Origin: Thiogranum sp.
GTDB taxonomy: Bacteria > Pseudomonadota > Gammaproteobacteria > DSM-19610
Assembly (NCBI GenBank): GCA_030148915.1
Contig: JASBSN010000123.1
Coordinates: 1 to 64,000 of the forward strand
Direction: 5' to 3'
Length of the DNA: 64,000 nucleotides
The translations under genes and the position numbers were made by a program. Shown one piece after another: positions 55,176-64,000 of this stretch (the first letter of the stretch is position 1; every line of letters starts with the position of its first letter). A model generated the notes under the pieces. It made no database searches. It had not been told where the DNA came from and worked only from the letters and a program-made list of their open reading frames with translations.

Positions 55176-56099
55176 ATGCGCATTGTCTTCGCCGGAACCC
55201 CGGATTTTTCCGTGCCCGCCCTACAGGGGCTTGTGCACAGCGGCCACCAAGTGGTCGGCGTGTATACGCAGCCGGACCGGCCGGCCGGCCGGGGGCGCAA
55301 GCTCGCGCCCGGCCCGATAAAGCGCCTGGCCGAAACCCAGGGTCTGGCGGTATTTCAACCGGCCACGCTGAAAGAAGTCGAGGCGCAGCAGCGTCTGGCC
55401 GCGTTGCGGCCCGAGCTGATGGTGGTGGTCGCCTACGGCCTGTTGCTGCCCCAGGCGGTGTTGGATATTCCGCGTCTTGGCTGCGTTAATCTGCACGCCT
55501 CGCTGTTGCCGCGTTGGCGTGGCGCGGCGCCGATACAGCGCGCCCTACTGGCCGGTGACAGCGCAACCGGGGTCTGCCTGATGCAGATGGAGGCCGGGCT
55601 CGACAGCGGCCCGGTGCTGGCCGAGGTGCGCACGCCCATCGCCGCCGATGAAACCGGCGGCTCGTTGCATGACCGTCTGAGCCAGCTCGCCGGCGAGCTG
55701 CTGATGCAACAGTTGCCGTACCTGGCCGCCGGCGAGCGGCAGGCACGGCGTCAGGACGAGGCGCTGGTTACCTACGCGCATAAGCTGGACAAGCGCGAGG
55801 CGGCCATCGACTGGCACCAGCCGGCGCGACAAATCGAGCGCCAGGTGCGGGCGTTCAATCCCTGGCCGGTGGCGCAGGCGCGCTACCAGGGGCAGCCGCT
55901 GAGAGTGTGGCGGGCGCGTGTCGGCGCCGGGCCAGAGGCCGCGCCTGGGACGGTAGTGGCGAGCGGCAAACAGGGTATCGATGTGGCCTGCGCAGAGGGG
56001 TGTCTGCGGCTGTGCGAAGTACAACTCCCGGGCGGCAAGCGGTTGGATGCCGCGGCGTTTCTCAATGCCCGGCGCCTAGACGGCGCTGTACTCGGGTAG
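55176..56099 (+). CDS. fmt: Methionyl-tRNA formyltransferase
   Basis: [20 protein letters not shown]...[21 protein letters not shown]. Confidence 0.98.
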   Translation: MRIVFAGTPDFSVPALQGLVHSGHQVVGVYTQPDRPAGRGRKLAPGPIKRLAETQGLAVFQPATLKEVEAQQRLAALRPELMVVVAYGLLLPQAVLDIPRLGCVNLHASLLPRWRGAAPIQRALLAGDSATGVCLMQMEAGLDSGPVLAEVRTPIAADETGGSLHDRLSQLAGELLMQQLPYLAAGERQARRQDEALVTYAHKLDKREAAIDWHQPARQIERQVRAFNPWPVAQARYQGQPLRVWRARVGAGPEAAPGTVVASGKQGIDVACAEGCLRLCEVQLPGGKRLDAAAFLNARRLDGAVLG

Positions 56100-56101
56100 C
56101 C

Positions 56102-57448
56102 GTGCCGGTGCCCGCCGAGCGTACCCACGTGAAAGGCTCGGCCGATGCCGTGAGCAACCCGCGCCTGCTCGCCGCGCATCTGGTAGTGGCCGTTCTCCAG
56201 CAGGGAAATTCCCTCAATAGAGTGTTGGCGGCGCAGCTCGGCGAGGTGACCGATCCGCGCCAGCGGGCTTTGGCGCAGAAACTGGTTTACGGCACGTTGC
56301 GCTGGTATCACCGGCTGGAGGCGGTGCTGGCGCAATTGCTCGGCAAGCCGATGAAGAGCCGGGATCGAGACTTGCACGCCCTACTGCTGGTGGGTTTGTA
56401 CCAGCTGCTGGTGATGGAAGCGCCAGCTCACGCTGCGGTGAGTGAAACAGTGCAGGCGACGCGCGCGCTCGGTAAGGAGTGGGCCCGCGGCCTGGTCAAC
56501 GGCGTGTTGCGCAACGCCCTGCGCCGAGGTGAGGCGCTGCTCGCCCAGGCCGATGCCGAGCCCGTGGCGCGCTGGTCGCATCCGCGCTGGTGGTTGCAGC
56601 GCGTACAACAGGACTGGCCGCAGCACTGGCAGGAAGTGATGCGGGCAGATAACTGCCAGCCGCCCATGACACTGAGGGTCAACCTGCGCCAAGGCAGCCG
56701 GGAGCGCTATCTTGCCCGGCTGGCCGCAGAAGGCTTGCAGGCGCGGCCGCTGCCCGATTCCGCCACGGCGCTGCAATTGGCCACGCCGAGTGCGGTGGAC
56801 AAGCTGCCCGGTTTTTTTTCCGGTGCGGTCTCGGTGCAGGACGCCGCCGCGCAGCTCTGCGCGCCCCTGTTAGAATTGCATAGCGGCCAGCGGGTGCTTG
56901 ACGCCTGTGCCGCGCCGGGTGGCAAGACCGGGCATATTCTGGAGTCTGCGCAGTTGGACGCGGTGCTCGCCCTAGACAGCGACGCGCGGCGTCTGGAGAA
57001 GGTCGCTGAGAACCTGAGCCGTCTGCAGCTCTATGCGGAGTGTGTCTGTGCCGACGCCGGCGCGCCGGATACCTGGTGGGACGGGCGGACGTTCGAGCGC
57101 ATTCTGCTCGACGCTCCCTGCTCGGCCAGCGGCGTGGTGCGCCGTCATCCGGACATCAAAATACTCAGAAGAGACGAAGACGTGGAACAGCTGGCGCGCC
57201 AACAGTTGCGTCTGTTGGAAGCGTTATGGCCCTTGCTGAGCTCTGGCGGTATCCTGCTTTACGTGACATGCTCCGTATTCAGCCAGGAGAACGGCGAGGT
57301 TATCCGGGGGTTTTTGCGGCGCCACGCCGACGCCCGCACAGCGCCGATAGAGGCGCACTGGGGGCTGGCGCAGGCCGGGGGGCGTCAACTACTGCCTGGG
57401 GAGCATGGCATGGACGGATTCTATTTTGCGCGACTGGTAAAAAACTGA
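56102..57448 (+). CDS. rsmB: 16S rRNA (cytosine-967-C5) methyltransferase RsmB (GTG start)
   Basis: NusB-like N-terminus; VQDAAAQLCAPLLELHSGQRVLDACAAPGGKTGHILE. Confidence 0.96.
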   Translation: MPVPAERTHVKGSADAVSNPRLLAAHLVVAVLQQGNSLNRVLAAQLGEVTDPRQRALAQKLVYGTLRWYHRLEAVLAQLLGKPMKSRDRDLHALLLVGLYQLLVMEAPAHAAVSETVQATRALGKEWARGLVNGVLRNALRRGEALLAQADAEPVARWSHPRWWLQRVQQDWPQHWQEVMRADNCQPPMTLRVNLRQGSRERYLARLAAEGLQARPLPDSATALQLATPSAVDKLPGFFSGAVSVQDAAAQLCAPLLELHSGQRVLDACAAPGGKTGHILESAQLDAVLALDSDARRLEKVAENLSRLQLYAECVCADAGAPDTWWDGRTFERILLDAPCSASGVVRRHPDIKILRRDEDVEQLARQQLRLLEALWPLLSSGGILLYVTCSVFSQENGEVIRGFLRRHADARTAPIEAHWGLAQAGGRQLLPGEHGMDGFYFARLVKN

Positions 57449-57459
57449 TACCAAAACCG

Positions 57460-58068
57460 GTGACGGAGCACTCGACAACCACCACACAGTACCGGCCAGT
57501 GCCTCGCTCTGGCTCGCACTTGCCCTTGTTGTTGGTGCTGATGTTGGCGTGCCTGGTGATAGCCAGGCCTTCCGCGGCGCGGGAGACGCGTATTGTCGAT
57601 GCCCGCACCCTGCTGGTGGAAGGCGTCTATCGCCTGGGCGCCCATGTGGATTTCGATTTTAACGACACCCTGAACGATGCGCTGCAAAACGGTGTGCCGT
57701 TGTTGATTGAGTTGCGGATCGAGGTGTTGCGCGAGCGGGGGTGGCTGTGGCCGGAGTTGATCGCCGAATTGCGCCAGCGCTTTAAGCTGGAATACCATGC
57801 GCTTAGCAGACGTTATCTGGTGCAAAGTTTCAGTACCGGTGGCCAGCAGAGTTTCGCCACCCTGAGCGAGGCGCTGGACAATATCGGCAATATCTACGAC
57901 CTGCCTCTGATCGACGCTCAGCTGCTGAACCCGACACAGCGATATCTGGTGCGAATGCGCGCCGATATCGATGTTGAGGCGCTGCCGACGCCGGTACGTC
58001 TGTGGGCCTATCTCGGCTCCGAATGGAGCCTGAAAAGCAAGTGGTACGAATGGCCGCTGGTGCCGTGA
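57460..58068 (+). CDS. DUF4390 family protein
   Basis: Signal peptide; DFDFNDTLNDALQNGVPLLIELRIEV...RYLVRMRADIDVEALPTPVRLWAYLGSEWSLKS; between rsmB and ntrY. Confidence 0.9.
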   Translation: MTEHSTTTTQYRPVPRSGSHLPLLLVLMLACLVIARPSAARETRIVDARTLLVEGVYRLGAHVDFDFNDTLNDALQNGVPLLIELRIEVLRERGWLWPELIAELRQRFKLEYHALSRRYLVQSFSTGGQQSFATLSEALDNIGNIYDLPLIDAQLLNPTQRYLVRMRADIDVEALPTPVRLWAYLGSEWSLKSKWYEWPLVP

Positions 58069-60230
58069 AAAACCGGCGCCTGGGCATCTGGCCCATGCTG
58101 CTTCTCTTTGTGCTGTTGCTGATGTCGCTGTCACTGATGAGTGACGCGACCAACAACTCGGAACGGTTCGGACGGCTGTATTCCTGGTTACTGCTGATCA
58201 ACGCGCTCGGTCTGGTGGTGCTGATCGGGCTGATCGGCTCGAATCTTTACTGGCTGGTGTCGCAGTACCGCGCCCGCGCGCCCGGCGCCCAGCTGACCTC
58301 GCGCTTGGTGGTGACCTTCGTCATACTCGCGGTCGTGCCGATCGGCGTGGTGTATTATTTCTCGCTGCAGTATTTGCAACGCGGTATCGATTCCTGGTTC
58401 GATGTGCAAATCGAACAGGCGCTGGACGATGCGCTGGAACTCGGGCGCGGCGCCCTGGATGTGCGCCTCAACGATCTGTTGCGGGTGACGGAAAAAATCG
58501 CCGACGAAGTGGCCGATATGTCGCCGGCGACCATTCCTATCGGTCTGTATGACATGCGCGTGCTCAGCAGCGCCGCGGAACTCACCCTGTTCGGCCGGGA
58601 TGGCCGGATCATCGCCTCGAGCACCGCCGAGGGCATCGACATTGTCCCGGACCGGCCGAGTCAGCAGGTGCTGATGTCGCTCTCCCAGGGGCGCTCGTAT
58701 GTCGGCATCGACCCGGTGGGCGATTCGGGCTTGCACGTGCGCGCGGTGGTACCGGTGTTGACCGCCAAAACCGGTGCTGAGCCGCAAACGCTGCAGGCGC
58801 TCTATCGGATACCCAAGCGTCTGGACGTGCTGGCGAACAACGTCGAAAGCCAGATCATCCGCTACAAGAAGCTGGCGTATCTGCGCACGCCCCTGAAGTA
58901 CAGCTATATTCTGACACTGTCGCTGGTGCTGGTGCTGAGCCTGTTGTCGGCGGTCTGGGCGGCATTTTATTCGGCGCGACGCCTGGTCGAACCAATCGCG
59001 ATTCTGGCCGAGGGCACGCGCGCCGTCTCCGAGGGTGATTACAGCAAGCGTCTGCCGGTGACCAGCGAGGATGAGCTCGGTTTTCTGGTGCGATCGTTCA
59101 ACGACATGACGCGGCGGCTGGCCCGGGCGCGCGAGCAGGAGCTCAGCAGCCAGGGTGAAGTGGAGCGCCAGCGCGCCTACCTGGAGACGGTACTCGCCAG
59201 CCTGTCATCGGGGGTGATCAGTATCGGGCAGGATAACGAACTGCGCACGGTGAACGAGGCTGCCAGCCAGATACTGGGCATGGATTTGAGCAGTCAGCTG
59301 GGTCATCGGTTGAGTGAAATAGGCAGGCGTTTCAGCTTCGTGGAGCCGTTGCTCGCTTCGATCGAGGGCCACCAGGCGAGCGACGAGAGCGACTGGCAGG
59401 GGCAGGTGGAGCTGGCCGATAGTGCCGGGCGCCGGGTGCTGATGTGCCGCAGTACGGCCCTGCCGGTCAGCGAAGATCTGGCCGGTGGCCAAGTGGTGGT
59501 GTTTGACGATGTCACTGATCTGATACGCGCACAGCGCGATGCCGCCTGGGGTGACGTGGCGCGGCGTCTGGCCCACGAAATAAAAAACCCCCTTACCCCG
59601 ATCCAATTGTCGGCCGAGCGGCTGCGGCGCAAATACCTGACCTCGATGCGCCCGGAAGACGCCGAGGTGCTCGATCGCGCCACGCGCACCATTGGTCAAC
59701 AAGTCGAAACCCTGAAAGAGATGGTGAACGCTTTCGGCGATTACGCCCGCGCGCCGCAGTTGCAAATGGAACCGGTGGACCTGTACGAATTGATCCGTGA
59801 CGTCGCCGATCTTTACAAGGGTTCCAGGCTGCGCATTAAACTGGATCTGGCCGACCCAGCGCCGATGATGGAGGCCGATGCCGGGCGTTTACGCCAACTC
59901 CTGCACAATCTCTACAAAAACGCGCTGGAGGCGGTGCGCGAGCGCTCGCGCGGTGAACTGAAGTTGCGCTCGCGCTGGGTGCTGGAAACCGGTGAGCGGT
60001 TCATCGATTTGAGTTTCGAGGACAACGGCAGCGGCTTTTCCGAACCCGTGCTGGAGCGGCTGTTCGAGCCTTATGTCACCACCAAGACACGCGGCACGGG
60101 ACTGGGTCTGGCGATCGTGAAAAAGATCGTTGAGGAGCACAATGGCCAAATCCGGGCGCACAACAGCGCCGCGCATCACGCCGTTATTGATATCCGCTTT
60201 CACGCCGAAACACAAAGCACTGTTACCTGA
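58050..60230 (+). CDS. ntrY: NtrY-like sensor histidine kinase (start uncertain)
   Basis: TM-HAMP-PAS-HisKA (VARRLAHEIKNPLTPIQLSAERLRRKY)-HATPase (TRGTGLGLAIVKKIVEEHNG). Confidence 0.92.
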   Translation: MAAGAVKNRRLGIWPMLLLFVLLLMSLSLMSDATNNSERFGRLYSWLLLINALGLVVLIGLIGSNLYWLVSQYRARAPGAQLTSRLVVTFVILAVVPIGVVYYFSLQYLQRGIDSWFDVQIEQALDDALELGRGALDVRLNDLLRVTEKIADEVADMSPATIPIGLYDMRVLSSAAELTLFGRDGRIIASSTAEGIDIVPDRPSQQVLMSLSQGRSYVGIDPVGDSGLHVRAVVPVLTAKTGAEPQTLQALYRIPKRLDVLANNVESQIIRYKKLAYLRTPLKYSYILTLSLVLVLSLLSAVWAAFYSARRLVEPIAILAEGTRAVSEGDYSKRLPVTSEDELGFLVRSFNDMTRRLARAREQELSSQGEVERQRAYLETVLASLSSGVISIGQDNELRTVNEAASQILGMDLSSQLGHRLSEIGRRFSFVEPLLASIEGHQASDESDWQGQVELADSAGRRVLMCRSTALPVSEDLAGGQVVVFDDVTDLIRAQRDAAWGDVARRLAHEIKNPLTPIQLSAERLRRKYLTSMRPEDAEVLDRATRTIGQQVETLKEMVNAFGDYARAPQLQMEPVDLYELIRDVADLYKGSRLRIKLDLADPAPMMEADAGRLRQLLHNLYKNALEAVRERSRGELKLRSRWVLETGERFIDLSFEDNGSGFSEPVLERLFEPYVTTKTRGTGLGLAIVKKIVEEHNGQIRAHNSAAHHAVIDIRFHAETQSTVT

Positions 60231-60310
60231 CCGGGGCTGCTCCTATAATGGCCGCACGCGTACGCACGACAATAGAACTCCCGGACAAGAGAAGAGAAAC
60301 AGGAAGCCTT

Positions 60311-61687
60311 ATGTCATCCGGCCACATCCTGGTGGTAGACGACGAACCGGATATTCGCAATCTGGTCAAAGAAATCCTTGAAGACGAGGGCTTCGAGGTC
60401 AGTGTTGCGCACAGCGGCGAGAGCGCCCGCCAGGCGCGGCGCATGCGCCGCCCGGACCTGATCCTGCTGGATATCTGGATGGATGACGTGGACGGCATCA
60501 CCTTGTTGCGGGAGTGGGCCGAAGGCGGCAGCCTGCCCTGCCCGATCATCATCATGTCGGGCCACGCCACGGTCGAAACCGCCGTCGAGGCCACCCGTCT
60601 CGGCGCCTATGACTTTATCGAAAAGCCCATCTCTCTGGCCAAGCTGCTGCTGGTGGTCAACCGCGCGCTGGAGGCGGGAAAACTGGAGCAGGAAAACCAG
60701 GGGCTCAAGCGTCAGGTGCTGCCGGTGTCCGAGCCGGCCGGTAAGAGCGACATCATGCAAAGCCTGCGCGAGCAGGCAAAGAAGATCGCTCAGCACAACA
60801 CCTGGGTACTCATCAGCGGCGAACCGGGCGCCGGCAAGGAAGTGGTGGCGCGCTACATCCACGCCCAGAGCCCGTTGCGCGAGCGCCCTTTTGTCGAAGT
60901 CGCCGTCGGCTCGATGTCCGCCGAGCATTCCGCCGCCGAGTTGTTCGGTTCCGAGGACGGTGATCGTGTCGTCTACGGTCGGCTGGAGCAGGCCAACGGC
61001 GGCACCCTGCTGCTGGCCAGTATCGCCGATATGGATCTGCAGACGCAGTCCCGGTTGTTGAGCGTGTTTCAGACCCACTCTTTTTTGCGCATGGGCGGTA
61101 CCGCGCCGGTGCCGGTGGATATCCGCGTCATCGCCACCACCTCGCGTGACCTGGATCAGGAAGTGCGTGAGGGGCGTTTCCGTGAAGATCTGTACTATCA
61201 TCTCAATGTGGTGCCGCTGACAGTGCCGCCCCTGCGCGCGCACGCAGCCGATGTTCCAGAGCTGCTGAACTTCTATGTCGACCGTTTCGTCATGCAGGAG
61301 AACCTTCCCTACCGCGAGTTTTCCATCGCCGCGCAAAACCGGCTGCGCCACTACAACTGGCCGGGAAATAACCGCGAGCTAAAAAATCTGGTGCAGCGCC
61401 TGCTGATTCTCGGCCAGGGGCCGGTGATCGATACGGAGGAAATCGAAGGCGCCCTGCAGCAGTTCAGCGAAACGCCCGAGCCGCCGGTTGCCGCCAGCGC
61501 CAGTCTGCCGCTGAATCTGCCACTGCGCGAAGCGCGCGAACAGTTCGAAAAGGTGTATCTGGAACACCAGTTACAGGAGGTGGGGGGCAGCGTTGGCAAG
61601 CTCGCCAAGCGTGTTGGCATGGAGCGTACACACCTCTACAGAAAACTGCGTGGACTGGGTATCGATTTCAAAAAAGGCAACGATTAG
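60311..61687 (+). CDS. ntrX: NtrX-like response regulator, AAA+ domain lacking GAFTGA and Walker B acidic residues
   Basis: ILVVDDEPDIRNLVKEILEDEGFEV; GEPGAGKEVVARYIH; ELFGSEDGDRVVYGRLEQANGGTLLLASIADMD; C-terminal Fis HTH. Confidence 0.92.
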   Translation: MSSGHILVVDDEPDIRNLVKEILEDEGFEVSVAHSGESARQARRMRRPDLILLDIWMDDVDGITLLREWAEGGSLPCPIIIMSGHATVETAVEATRLGAYDFIEKPISLAKLLLVVNRALEAGKLEQENQGLKRQVLPVSEPAGKSDIMQSLREQAKKIAQHNTWVLISGEPGAGKEVVARYIHAQSPLRERPFVEVAVGSMSAEHSAAELFGSEDGDRVVYGRLEQANGGTLLLASIADMDLQTQSRLLSVFQTHSFLRMGGTAPVPVDIRVIATTSRDLDQEVREGRFREDLYYHLNVVPLTVPPLRAHAADVPELLNFYVDRFVMQENLPYREFSIAAQNRLRHYNWPGNNRELKNLVQRLLILGQGPVIDTEEIEGALQQFSETPEPPVAASASLPLNLPLREAREQFEKVYLEHQLQEVGGSVGKLAKRVGMERTHLYRKLRGLGIDFKKGND

Positions 61688-61699
61688 GCGGTCCGCTGG

Positions 61700-63073
61700 A
61701 TGAAAATAATTATTCTTGGCGCCGGCCAGGTGGGCTCCTCGGTGGCGCAGAACCTGGCCAGCGAGGCCAACGATATCACCGTCGTCGACAGCCGACCGGA
61801 GATCCTGCGTGATTTGCAGGATCGCATCGATATACGCACCGTGGTCGGTGCCGCCTCGCACCCCGAAGTGCTGACCCGGGCCGGCGCCGAAGACGCCGAT
61901 ATGATTCTGGCGGTGACCAACAGCGATGAAACCAACATGATCGCCTGTCAGGTTGCCTATACCCTGTTCCACACTCCGATCAAGGTGGCGCGGGTGCGTG
62001 CCCAGCCGTATCTGCGCTTTCCCAAACTGTTCACCCAGGACGCCCTGCCGATTGACGTGTTGATCAGCCCGGAACAGCTGGTCACCGACTATATCTGCCG
62101 CCTGATCGAGCAGCCGGAAGCCCTGCAGGTGCTCGATTTTGCCGGCGGCCGGGTGCAACTGGTGGCGGTGCGCGCGGTGCAGGGCGGGCCACTGGTGGGG
62201 CAGGAGTTGCGCCAACTCAAACAGCATATGCCGGGTGTCGAGGCGCGCGTGGCGGCGATATTCCGCCGTAGCCGGCCGATTCTGCCCAAGGGCGACACCG
62301 TTATCGAAGCTAATGACGAGGTGTTTTTTGTCGCCGCGCGCAAGAATATCCGCGCCATCACCAGTGAGTTGCGCGACCTCGATAAACCGGTCAAGCGGGT
62401 GATGATCGCCGGCGGCGGCAATATCGGTCTGCGCCTGGCTGAGTCTATCGAAGCGCGTTATCAGGTAAAACTGATCGACTGCGACGCTGAAACCGCACGC
62501 CGTCTGTCGGAACAACTGGATCGGACCATTGTGCTGCTCGGCGATGCGGCGGACGAGGAACTGCTGCTGGAAGAGAATATCGAGAACACGGACGTGTTCT
62601 GCGCGCTGACCAACGACGAAGAGGCGAACATCCTGTCCGCGATGTTGGCTAAGCGCCTGGGCGCGCGCAAAGTGATGTCGCTGATCAACCGGCCTTCCTA
62701 CGTCGACTTGGTGCAAAGCGAGGCGATCGACATCGCCATCTCCCCGCAGCAGGCCACCATTGGCAGCCTGCTGACGCACGTGCGCCGTGGCGATGTCGCC
62801 GCGGTACATTCACTGCGCCGCGGCGCCGCCGAAGCGATCGAAGCCGTGGCCCATGGGGACAACAAAACCTCCAAGGTGGTGGGGCGCGCCATCGATGAAA
62901 TCAAGTTGCCGCCGGGCACCACTATCGGTGCGATTGTGCGCGGCGAGGAGGTCATCATCGCCCACGACGACACCGTGATCGAAAGCGAGGACCACGTCAT
63001 CCTGTTCGTCGTCGACAAGCGGCAGATATCCAGCGTAGAGCGGCTGTTCCAGGTCAACGTCACCTTCTTCTGA
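61700..63073 (+). CDS. trkA: Trk potassium transporter peripheral subunit TrkA
   Basis: [30 protein letters not shown]; two RCK modules. Confidence 0.98.
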   Translation: MKIIILGAGQVGSSVAQNLASEANDITVVDSRPEILRDLQDRIDIRTVVGAASHPEVLTRAGAEDADMILAVTNSDETNMIACQVAYTLFHTPIKVARVRAQPYLRFPKLFTQDALPIDVLISPEQLVTDYICRLIEQPEALQVLDFAGGRVQLVAVRAVQGGPLVGQELRQLKQHMPGVEARVAAIFRRSRPILPKGDTVIEANDEVFFVAARKNIRAITSELRDLDKPVKRVMIAGGGNIGLRLAESIEARYQVKLIDCDAETARRLSEQLDRTIVLLGDAADEELLLEENIENTDVFCALTNDEEANILSAMLAKRLGARKVMSLINRPSYVDLVQSEAIDIAISPQQATIGSLLTHVRRGDVAAVHSLRRGAAEAIEAVAHGDNKTSKVVGRAIDEIKLPPGTTIGAIVRGEEVIIAHDDTVIESEDHVILFVVDKRQISSVERLFQVNVTFF

Positions 63074-63079
63074 GCGGCC

Positions 63080-64000
63080 ATGCGTTTCGCGACCATACAG
63101 CGAATTCTCGGCCTGCTGCTGATGTTCTCGGCCGTGACCATGTTGCCGCCGATGGGAATCGCGCTGGCTATGGACGAGCGCGGCTACAGCGATTTTTCCC
63201 TGACCATGCTGGTGGTGCTCGCCGCGGGGCTGTTCGCCTGGTATCCGGTACGCCGGCGGCGCCAGGAATTGAGGGTGCGCGACGGTTTCGTGATCGTTTC
63301 GTTGTTCTGGGTCGTGCTGGTGGTGGTCGGAGCGTTGCCTTTTCTGTTTGCCGACCAGCCCGAGATGAGCATTACCGATGCCATATTCGAATCCACCTCC
63401 GGGCTGACCACCACCGGCGCCACGGTGTTGGTCGGTATCGATCATCTGCCCTGGTCCATTCAGTTTTATCGACAGGAGCTCCAGTGGCTAGGCGGCATGG
63501 GCATCGTCGTGCTGGCAGTCGCCGTGTTGCCGATGCTGGGCATCGGTGGCATGCAGCTGTATCGCGCCGAAACCCCCGGGCCGATGAAAGACAACAAACT
63601 GACACCGCGGATCACCGAGACGGCCAAGGCTCTGTGGTATATCTACCTTGGGCTGACCGTCAGCTGCGCGGCGGCGTATTGGCTGGCGGGAATGGACGTG
63701 TTCGACGCCGTCTGTCACAGTTTTTCCACCGTGGCGATTGGCGGCTTTTCCACCCACGACCTGAGCATCGGTTACTTCAACAGCCCCGCCATCGAAATGG
63801 TCGCCGTGGTGTTCATGTTGCTGGCGGGAGTGAATTTCTCTCTGCACTTCCTGTCCTGGCGGTCGGTGAACCCACTTACCTACTTCCGCGACTCGGAATT
63901 CAAAGCCTATATTTTTGTCTTGGGCACGGTGGCGGTGGTCACCGTGGCTTATTTGTACCTCAGCGGCGCCTTCCCCAACATCGGCGATGCGCTACACCAT
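63080..64000 (+). CDS. trkH: Trk potassium transporter membrane subunit TrkH, N-terminal part (truncated by window edge)
   Basis: Own translation: MRFATIQRILGLLLMFSAVTMLPP...FESTSGLTTTGATVL...LQWLGGMGIVVLAVAVLPMLGIGGMQL. Confidence 0.96.
   Translation, partial: MRFATIQRILGLLLMFSAVTMLPPMGIALAMDERGYSDFSLTMLVVLAAGLFAWYPVRRRRQELRVRDGFVIVSLFWVVLVVVGALPFLFADQPEMSITDAIFESTSGLTTTGATVLVGIDHLPWSIQFYRQELQWLGGMGIVVLAVAVLPMLGIGGMQLYRAETPGPMKDNKLTPRITETAKALWYIYLGLTVSCAAAYWLAGMDVFDAVCHSFSTVAIGGFSTHDLSIGYFNSPAIEMVAVVFMLLAGVNFSLHFLSWRSVNPLTYFRDSEFKAYIFVLGTVAVVTVAYLYLSGAFPNIGDALHH

Noticed and set aside
60314-61351. 345-aa ORF on - strand opposite ntrX
   Set aside because: Antisense to ntrX; no motif
61571-62809. 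412-aa ORF on - strand opposite trkA
   Set aside because: Antisense to trkA; His/Gln-rich translation typical of spurious antisense frames

Overview
This 64 kb window is a GC-rich, gene-dense chromosomal segment from a gammaproteobacterium, judged from gene order and family content. It is almost entirely core genome. I saw no rRNA, tRNA, CRISPR array, IS element or prophage. Recognisable blocks, in order: gpmI(partial)-envC-ctpA-yibQ-like-DJ-1; ubiB-ubiJ-ubiE-DUF971-hslU-hslV-xerC-DUF484-dapF; a small HExxH protein; lysA-lptM-carboxylesterase-cyaA with an adjacent degenerate PAS-GGDEF gene; a cupredoxin plus GGDEF/EAL pair; argH-algZ-algR-(thioredoxin)-hemC-hemD-hemX-hemY; a ferredoxin-type reductase, an SDR protein, a PAS-GGDEF-EAL protein, ubiD, prlC, gor, aroE-hemB; a hybrid histidine kinase; rubredoxin-hemF-tsaC-topA-smg-dprA-LysM; def-fmt-rsmB-DUF4390-ntrY-ntrX-trkA-trkH(partial). 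The most interesting signals are non-coding or domain-level. (1) At about 44338-44566 there is an apparent sRNA with 11 GGA motifs in 126 nt, tandem intrinsic terminators, and a well-placed sigma54-type -24/-12 element (TTGGCAT-N5-TTGCA) with an upstream dyad. (2) An AT-rich intergenic region carries a CRP-like dyad, a -10 box at class II spacing, and an intrinsic terminator, which would give a transcript of about 109 nt (4731-4839). (3) cyaA sits directly downstream of a PAS protein whose GGDEF motif is degenerate (DRHEF). (4) The NtrX-like regulator lacks the GAFTGA loop and the Walker B acidic pair. (5) A perfect TGTGA-N6-TCACA dyad abuts the def start codon. (6) A strong terminator-like hairpin is encoded inside the signal-peptide codons of the yibQ-like gene. 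No database search was run, so all family names come from recognising motifs and synteny by eye.
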